Part shown: piece after piece, positions 31,403 through 35,854 of the stretch
How positions within the stretch are numbered: position 1 is the first letter of the stretch
How the letters are laid out: each line of letters begins with the position of its first letter
Origin: Bacillota bacterium
Lineage (GTDB): Bacteria; Bacillota; Clostridia; Lachnospirales; Lachnospiraceae
Direction: 5' to 3'
Assembly (NCBI GenBank): GCA_023415595.1
Contig: JAEZJW010000163.1
Span: forward strand, 1-35,854
DNA: 35,854 bases
Made by a program: the position numbers and the translations under genes
The notes under the pieces: generated by a model
Databases searched by the model: none
The model's input: the letters and a program-made list of their open reading frames with translations, nothing else
What the model was told of the DNA's origin: nothing

Positions 31403-31808
31403 GGGGTGTAGTGTCTTCCTGGGCTTTCATCGCTTCCTTCACCTTATCATCCAGGTCATCCTTCTTCTTTCCACCCTTAGTAAATTTATTGATCAGATCC
31501 GGTACCATGTCAAGGATCTTACTTACGCTGTCCTGTTCTCTGACATTTACCACCTTAGAGGATCCGTTCTGGAGAACGAGTACGGAGCTGGGGGAAATCT
31601 TACCTCCGAGGCCACCGCCTGCATTATTCTTCTTCTCTCCCGCAAATGCACCGGCACCTACACCAAAGCTTACCTCCACTAAAGGTAAGATAATTGTTCC
31701 GTCATCAATCTTTACTGCATCACCAACCACGGTTTTCGTGGATAAGAAGCTGTCCATTCCTTTAAATAAAGATTCTACTGTTGCGTTGAAATTATTATCT
31801 GACATCAT
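31395..31808 (-). CDS. gerW: GerW/YtfJ family sporulation protein
   Basis: A 137-residue protein of the GerW (YtfJ) family. In Bacillus it is made in the forespore and is needed for normal germination. The core is VVGDAVKIDDGTIILPLVEVSFGVGAGA, a glycine-rich loop (NNAGGGLGGK) and ISPSSVLVLQNG. AAAGGAGG lies inside the end of the DUF2953 gene, and the ATG overlaps that gene's TGA (ATGA), so translation is coupled. The same neighbour pair, ytfI-ytfJ, occurs in Bacillus. Confidence 0.93.
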   Translation of the reverse strand: MMSDNNFNATVESLFKGMDSFLSTKTVVGDAVKIDDGTIILPLVEVSFGVGAGAFAGEKKNNAGGGLGGKISPSSVLVLQNGSSKVVNVREQDSVSKILDMVPDLINKFTKGGKKKDDLDDKVKEAMKAQEDTTPHE

Positions 31809-32941
31809 AACGCCTCCTTTAATATTTTAAAGTTCCTCTTTAATTGTTTAAATTTCTTATCTAATAACAGTTTAATTACTATTATTAGTAATGTACCTAT
31901 TCTTATTCTTCCCCTGGCATAATGGCTGCCTTCAAAAACTTTATTTTCAAAATCAGGGGTGATCTGAACATGATCCCCATACATTCCGTACAGAATGCTG
32001 GCAGCACCCAGTGCCTGTCCCGTCGAACAGGGATCTCCTGTTCCGAAGATCACCTTTGACTTAAGTTTCCTTGGCAGAATATGCTTCAGAAGCTTCTTCA
32101 GACTGCCATAGGTGACACCGAAAGCCGATCTGTTCTCCTCATTACTGAGGAATTCCTTTATCAGCCCGATCTTATTCTTTATATTAAGAAAGGCTTTCCA
32201 TCCACGTTTGATGCTTGTATGCAAGCTGTGAAACTTGTTACGGATTCCTTGGAAGATACGTTTTGCAGGTCCTTCATATGGCTCTTTTTTAACCTCTTCT
32301 ATCGTTTCTTTTTTAGGCTCCGCTCTAAGCTCAGCCGCATCTGTATCAAGCTTCTCCGGAATGATTCTCTCCTTAGTAGGCAGGTTGTCCGCCTTCTTAG
32401 TCAAATCCACTTTGGAATTCTGCTCTCCAGATTGTTTCAATTCCCCAGATGGCTCTTGTTCCAAGTGAGTATCCTGTTTCATGGGAAGTTCCTGTCCTCT
32501 GTGAGTTTCCTTCTTATTAAATGTATTCCGTTCCCTGGGAATAGCCTTCTTAACTCTGTCCCTCTTCCCCTTTTTCGCTTTCTTTAATCGTCTGCCGGGA
32601 GCGGTCCCATCTTCTTCATACGGCTCATCATTTTCTGAAGCTTTCCTCCGGCTCCGGTTAAGTCTTCTCGCCTTCCGTGGCCTTGCACTGTCATATAACA
32701 GGAAACCGAAGAGCCGCAGCTTTATACGGCGCAGTTCCCCCTCCTGGGTGACCCGGGCGTCAATGATATGGAGGATCCAGCTGACCCTGCCCTCCAATCG
32801 GAACAATGCGCCATGGGTAACCCATATCCGGTATCGGATCGGTACCAGAAGGATGACCAGAAGCAGTGTCACGATCAGTCCTATGATTGTCAGAAGGACG
32901 ATTCCTATGAACTTTAACAGCAAAATAATAATGTGAAGCAT
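31805..32941 (-). CDS. DUF2953 membrane protein with long charged insert (YtfI-like)
   Basis: The 378-residue product begins with a strong membrane helix (about 3-35), then a beta-rich segment (YRIWVTHGALFRLEGRVSWIL) that opens the DUF2953 domain. Residues from about 95 to 225 are a highly charged, low-complexity insert rich in K, E and R, much longer than in the Bacillus protein as I remember it. The C-terminal part (VIFGTGDPCSTGQALGAASILYG, then a short hydrophobic segment near RIRIGTLLIIVIKLLL) is the conserved family block. It probably works with GerW at the forespore or spore membrane, judged only from conserved gene pairing. Confidence 0.88.
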   Translation of the reverse strand: MLHIIILLLKFIGIVLLTIIGLIVTLLLVILLVPIRYRIWVTHGALFRLEGRVSWILHIIDARVTQEGELRRIKLRLFGFLLYDSARPRKARRLNRSRRKASENDEPYEEDGTAPGRRLKKAKKGKRDRVKKAIPRERNTFNKKETHRGQELPMKQDTHLEQEPSGELKQSGEQNSKVDLTKKADNLPTKERIIPEKLDTDAAELRAEPKKETIEEVKKEPYEGPAKRIFQGIRNKFHSLHTSIKRGWKAFLNIKNKIGLIKEFLSNEENRSAFGVTYGSLKKLLKHILPRKLKSKVIFGTGDPCSTGQALGAASILYGMYGDHVQITPDFENKVFEGSHYARGRIRIGTLLIIVIKLLLDKKFKQLKRNFKILKEAL

Positions 32942-32991
32942 CGATTCCCCTCATCAGTAAAGATTCTTTTAGCCCCTGCTATGAATTCTTC

Positions 32992-33300
32992 TTATGTAAA
33001 ATAAGCCCTGACGTTAAATTCCCCTGTTTCCTTATAAACCTCCATTAACATCTCCTGCACCAGGGTCAGAGCTTCCTCTTTCCCCTTTGCTAAACCCACG
33101 ATTCTTACCTCTGCCTTCTTATAATGGGGAAACAAAAGCTCATTTGCATCCATGATATCAAATAGATTACAGGGCTGAGAGGCAAATGCGATACAGTAGA
33201 CATTAAAGGTGGCCTCCCTGTTATTAATGGAAGCTACCACCTTATCCTTCTTCTTTTTTATCTTCTCGCCAATATATAGCTTCGTTGCCCACTGCACCAT
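32992..33300 (-). CDS. Conserved small protein of unknown function
   Basis: A 102-residue soluble protein with no recognised domain. It begins with a lysine-rich stretch (GEKIKKKKDKVV) and contains AFASQPCNLFDIMDANELLFPHY and VGLAKGKEEALTLVQEMLMEVY. I believe near-identical proteins occur across Lachnospiraceae, but this could not be checked here. It lies 50 bp upstream of the DUF2953 operon on the same strand and may belong to it. Confidence 0.75.
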   Translation of the reverse strand: MVQWATKLYIGEKIKKKKDKVVASINNREATFNVYCIAFASQPCNLFDIMDANELLFPHYKKAEVRIVGLAKGKEEALTLVQEMLMEVYKETGEFNVRAYFT

Positions 33301-33350
33301 AAATCATTCCTCAACAGATCTTTTCATTTAGTATTCCACTAATTTCCATA

Positions 33351-33367
33351 AGTAATACAGTATTACT
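33351..33367. repeat. 17-bp palindrome over a stop codon
   Basis: AGTAATAC (33351-33358) and GTATTACT (33360-33367) form a perfect inverted repeat around one A. It includes the TAA of the gene ending at 33363 and lies about 50 bp upstream of the next gene. It shares TAATACAGTA with the candidate GntR operator at 25222-25257. Confidence 0.6.
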
Positions 33368-34781
33368 CGTTTATCATATCCAGGATTATTTCGATACAGG
33401 CGGCTTTCTCCGCCTGATCCGTACATTTCTCCATAGAATTCAGAACATATTCCATGACTTCCTTGTGTCCGTTAAAAAATACCGGCACCTTATCCAGAAG
33501 ATTTGCCATGATTGCCCTGCTCACCATTCTGTCGCATTGTTCAAAAAGCTTCGTCAGCTCTCCGATCAGGCGGTCCGTTTCCTCCCTTATCTTATCTTCG
33601 CTTACCGGAAGGTTTGACTTTATTTCATAGAAATCAATAAACAGGCTGTTGGAAAGCAGATCCTTTGAGAGCAGGAGTATGTTCAGAAGCTTATCCGCCA
33701 GTATTCCTTCCGCCAGCTTCCTATGTTTCTGATCCGCCTGATACAGAGCCTCCTCCAGAACGACCAGATCATAGCTCAGCTCCTCCTGAATTCCCTCCAG
33801 AGCGTTAAAATGCTCCAATAAATCATCGGAAGGCTCCTGTTTCTGTCCCTTCCCGAATTCATGCTGAATCCTTAAGATTACCTCATAAGCCGCTTTCTCT
33901 TCCTTCTCATAGAAAGCTGCGGACATGCCTGCATAGGGATCACACAGGAGTAGGGTATAAGCCTCGTTCACGATTTCCTGAAGTGAATAATAGACCTCTA
34001 TCTCTGCCTCCAAAAATGCAGCAGCTTTCTTAAGTTCTAAGTCTGCCTTCTCATATTCTTCGGCAGTCATATTCTTATAATCCTGGCTAAGCAGATTCTG
34101 TTTCATTTCCCATAACGCCGGATAAAGCGGATCCGTCTCCTTCGGAAGATCCAACAGGGAGGAGGAACGAAGCATATAGAGATAAGCCTCCAGAGTATCC
34201 TGGCCGGCTCCTACATATCCATGAATGCTTTCTCTGATCAGATCGAAGAATTTCAGCTTCGTCATCCTTACCGGAAGCTGTCCGATTACTTCCCTTATCT
34301 TATCATTAATTACCGCATTATCCTGGGAATCGAAGATAAACCTGAGTACCTCCCTGGCAAATTCTTCATCCTCCTGCCAGGAGTCACTAACCTTGAATCG
34401 ATATTCGATCCGGTTCAGCAGGTATTCCCTGATTGTACACATATCCGAATAGGAGGTCAGAAGCTTCATCCTGTGGATGATATCGTTACGAAGCAGGTCC
34501 ATCGTTCTGACGGCCTCTTCATGCTCTCTTCCACTCCGGGAGTTTACCACGCTTTCACCGATCACGCGGTTCAGCTGCTCTAATACTGTCTTGGCTGCTT
34601 CACCCCACTGTTCCCCCTCATCCAGGTAAAATTCATAAAAGGAATAATAATGAAGTGCCAGTCTGACTGCTGCCAAGCTATGATATTTATCTGCAAGGCT
34701 GTTTAAGAACCCCGGAAGGTTCTCCTCCAGCTGCTTGTTATTGATAATATTCTGATATAATTGTTTTGTCTGCTTGTCCAT
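33363..34781 (-). CDS. Helical protein of unknown function
   Basis: The 472-residue product is highly acidic and appears almost entirely alpha-helical, with no membrane segment, signal peptide or catalytic motif that I can recognise. Repeating stretches such as EEYEKADLELKKAAAFLEAEIE suggest a solenoid or coiled-coil scaffold. The stop codon lies inside a 17-bp palindrome at 33351. It is 98 bp downstream of the partial ABC-2 permease gene on the same strand and may be co-transcribed with it. Function unknown. Confidence 0.8.
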   Translation of the reverse strand: MDKQTKQLYQNIINNKQLEENLPGFLNSLADKYHSLAAVRLALHYYSFYEFYLDEGEQWGEAAKTVLEQLNRVIGESVVNSRSGREHEEAVRTMDLLRNDIIHRMKLLTSYSDMCTIREYLLNRIEYRFKVSDSWQEDEEFAREVLRFIFDSQDNAVINDKIREVIGQLPVRMTKLKFFDLIRESIHGYVGAGQDTLEAYLYMLRSSSLLDLPKETDPLYPALWEMKQNLLSQDYKNMTAEEYEKADLELKKAAAFLEAEIEVYYSLQEIVNEAYTLLLCDPYAGMSAAFYEKEEKAAYEVILRIQHEFGKGQKQEPSDDLLEHFNALEGIQEELSYDLVVLEEALYQADQKHRKLAEGILADKLLNILLLSKDLLSNSLFIDFYEIKSNLPVSEDKIREETDRLIGELTKLFEQCDRMVSRAIMANLLDKVPVFFNGHKEVMEYVLNSMEKCTDQAEKAACIEIILDMINE

Positions 34782-34879
34782 CTGCTATTCCATCCTTCTT
34801 AAATTCTGTCAGTCCTTCACCCCGGTACTCTGAAACCCTTAAAATATACAATACCAGCAGGATTGATACAGAGCTTTTG

Positions 34880-35854
34880 TCACGCCATGTCCTTTTTGGA
34901 TCCTATTCCTATCTTTCCGAGAATCAGATCCGATATAAAAATCAAGAATAGTACTACTGCTGTCAATAATAGCAGCATCCCATGTCCCTGAGTAAAAATT
35001 CCCTCTTTATTTCCATATACTATTATATCAGTAAAGCCTTGAATAAACCAGCTATTTGGAATAATTTTCAGGACGCTTAACGATAATGCTTCGGATAAAC
35101 CGGACAGCAGCCGGTAGAAGCCTAAGCCCCCCATAATTAAGATCAGTACCGTACAGAGCATCTGATAAGCGATAATACTCTTAACCGCCTTGGCAATCAG
35201 TAAGAAGATCCCACCCAGCAGCATGGCATATAGGAAGATCAGCAGGCAGGCACTTAAGTACAGTCTGCCGTCGGAAATTCCCAGTTGGCGGTAGATCAGC
35301 GCTGAGAACAGAACCGCTATCATGCCCTCTATCAGTAATACGGAGCAATAATTTCCGGTATCCAGCTTAAGTGAATGGAATTTTGAGACCTTAAGCCGTT
35401 GTTCCACTCCCATTTCCCTGTCCCTGACTACCCCGGATATAAGAAACATCGCGATAAAGGATACCAGGATTCCCAGGATACCAAAGATAATCTGATTATA
35501 TATGATGGAATTGGACAAAGGCTCTTCTCCCTCAACGGATCGTTCAGGATTCGCATAGATCATCCGGAAAGCAAAGTCAAAATCCGTACTGCCTGCTAAT
35601 AAGTTTTCTATATAAGCCTTATATTCTTCCGCACTCAGCTTCTCACGGTCATACGGAAGCCCTTCATACATTCTGATACTCTTATACAGGCTGACTGGAT
35701 AAAGCATCTCGCCTGCGACGATATCGGAAATGATTGTGGAGGCTTTATCACTGTCCACATAATAAACTGTAATAACCTCCTCGGGCCGTCCCTTTTTCAG
35801 CTTCTTCTCATAGCCCTCCTCTATGACAAAGACAGCATTGACCATCTCATCCAG
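34880..35854 (-). CDS. ABC-2 type transporter permease, 5' end cut by window edge
   Basis: The frame is open to the right edge, so the true start is outside; at least 324 codons are visible. The order is a long extracytoplasmic domain (from VNAVFVIEEGYEKKL to about residue 115), then five or six membrane helices, with the conserved short segment GVVRDREMGVEQRLKVS after the first visible helix. A first helix before the extracytoplasmic domain is expected in the missing part. This layout is that of ABC2_membrane_3 exporters of the YhaP/YhgE/drug-export kind. A partner ATPase probably lies beyond the right edge. Confidence 0.88.
   Translation of the reverse strand: MDEMVNAVFVIEEGYEKKLKKGRPEEVITVYYVDSDKASTIISDIVAGEMLYPVSLYKSIRMYEGLPYDREKLSAEEYKAYIENLLAGSTDFDFAFRMIYANPERSVEGEEPLSNSIIYNQIIFGILGILVSFIAMFLISGVVRDREMGVEQRLKVSKFHSLKLDTGNYCSVLLIEGMIAVLFSALIYRQLGISDGRLYLSACLLIFLYAMLLGGIFLLIAKAVKSIIAYQMLCTVLILIMGGLGFYRLLSGLSEALSLSVLKIIPNSWFIQGFTDIIVYGNKEGIFTQGHGMLLLLTAVVLFLIFISDLILGKIGIGSKKDMA

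Noticed and set aside
32081..32587. 168-codon plus-strand frame opposite the DUF2953 gene
   Set aside because: It is an antisense shadow of a lysine/glutamate-rich coding region, with no ribosome binding site.
1..35854. tRNA, rRNA, transposase, phage and toxin-antitoxin genes
   Set aside because: None of the expected sequence hallmarks was seen on either strand; a tRNAscan-SE or Infernal run would be needed to exclude small RNAs fully.

Overview
The window looks like a chromosomal segment of a low-to-moderate GC, spore-forming, anaerobic Firmicute, most likely a member of the Lachnospiraceae / Clostridium cluster XIVa. The evidence is clostridial gene content (phosphate acetyltransferase, oligoendopeptidase F, a CmpB-type membrane protein, the RecG-RsmD-CoaD and RpmB-Asp23-FakA runs), three sporulation markers (YlbJ, an alpha/beta-type SASP, a GerW/YtfJ protein), strong AGGAGG-type ribosome binding sites, a VPKTG sortase signal and compact, mostly leftward gene blocks. 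No rRNA, tRNA, CRISPR array, transposase or phage gene was seen.

Layout. 1-3.3 kb: 5' part of pta (leftward), then tmcAL and a small STAS-like unknown (rightward). 3.3-3.8 kb: a gene-free stretch that is one very long imperfect palindrome (3332-3803). Its core folds into an RNA-like hairpin ending in a U tract, and its outer edge overlaps the pepF stop codon. 3.8-8.5 kb: pepF, ylbJ, a coiled-coil protein, coaD and rsmD. 8.8-23 kb: accessory material lying between rsmD and recG, two genes that are near neighbours in many clostridia. It holds a sortase-anchored LRR/InlB-repeat surface protein, a SASP, citrate synthase, a CmpB-like membrane protein, an L,D-transpeptidase, and a five-gene cell-envelope glycan cluster (YYY-family/DUF2298 membrane protein, GT2, UDP-galactopyranose mutase, a second large polytopic membrane protein, polyprenyl-phosphate-type GT2). 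A 58-bp tandem repeat sits inside the glycan cluster and a broken small gene lies at its edge. 23-31 kb: recG, a GntR-regulated ABC transporter operon, a DUF1653 protein, fakA, an Asp23 protein, a 45-residue membrane protein and rpmB. 31-35.9 kb: a DUF523-gerW-DUF2953 overlapping operon, two conserved unknowns and the 3' part of an ABC-2 permease.

How the parts fit together. The housekeeping genes cover acetate formation (pta), tRNA and rRNA modification (tmcAL, rsmD), CoA synthesis (coaD), replication-fork rescue (recG) and fatty-acid activation (fakA). The accessory block is about the cell envelope. glf would supply UDP-galactofuranose, the GtrB-like GT2 would make a polyprenyl-phosphate sugar, and the two polytopic proteins with extracytoplasmic C-terminal domains are plausible GT-C-type enzymes using such donors outside the membrane. 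A secreted L,D-transpeptidase and a wall-anchored adhesin-like protein lie alongside. The glycan product is inferred, not shown.

The most unusual signals are the 472-bp palindrome with its candidate RNA core, and the compact galactofuranose/YYY glycan cluster.
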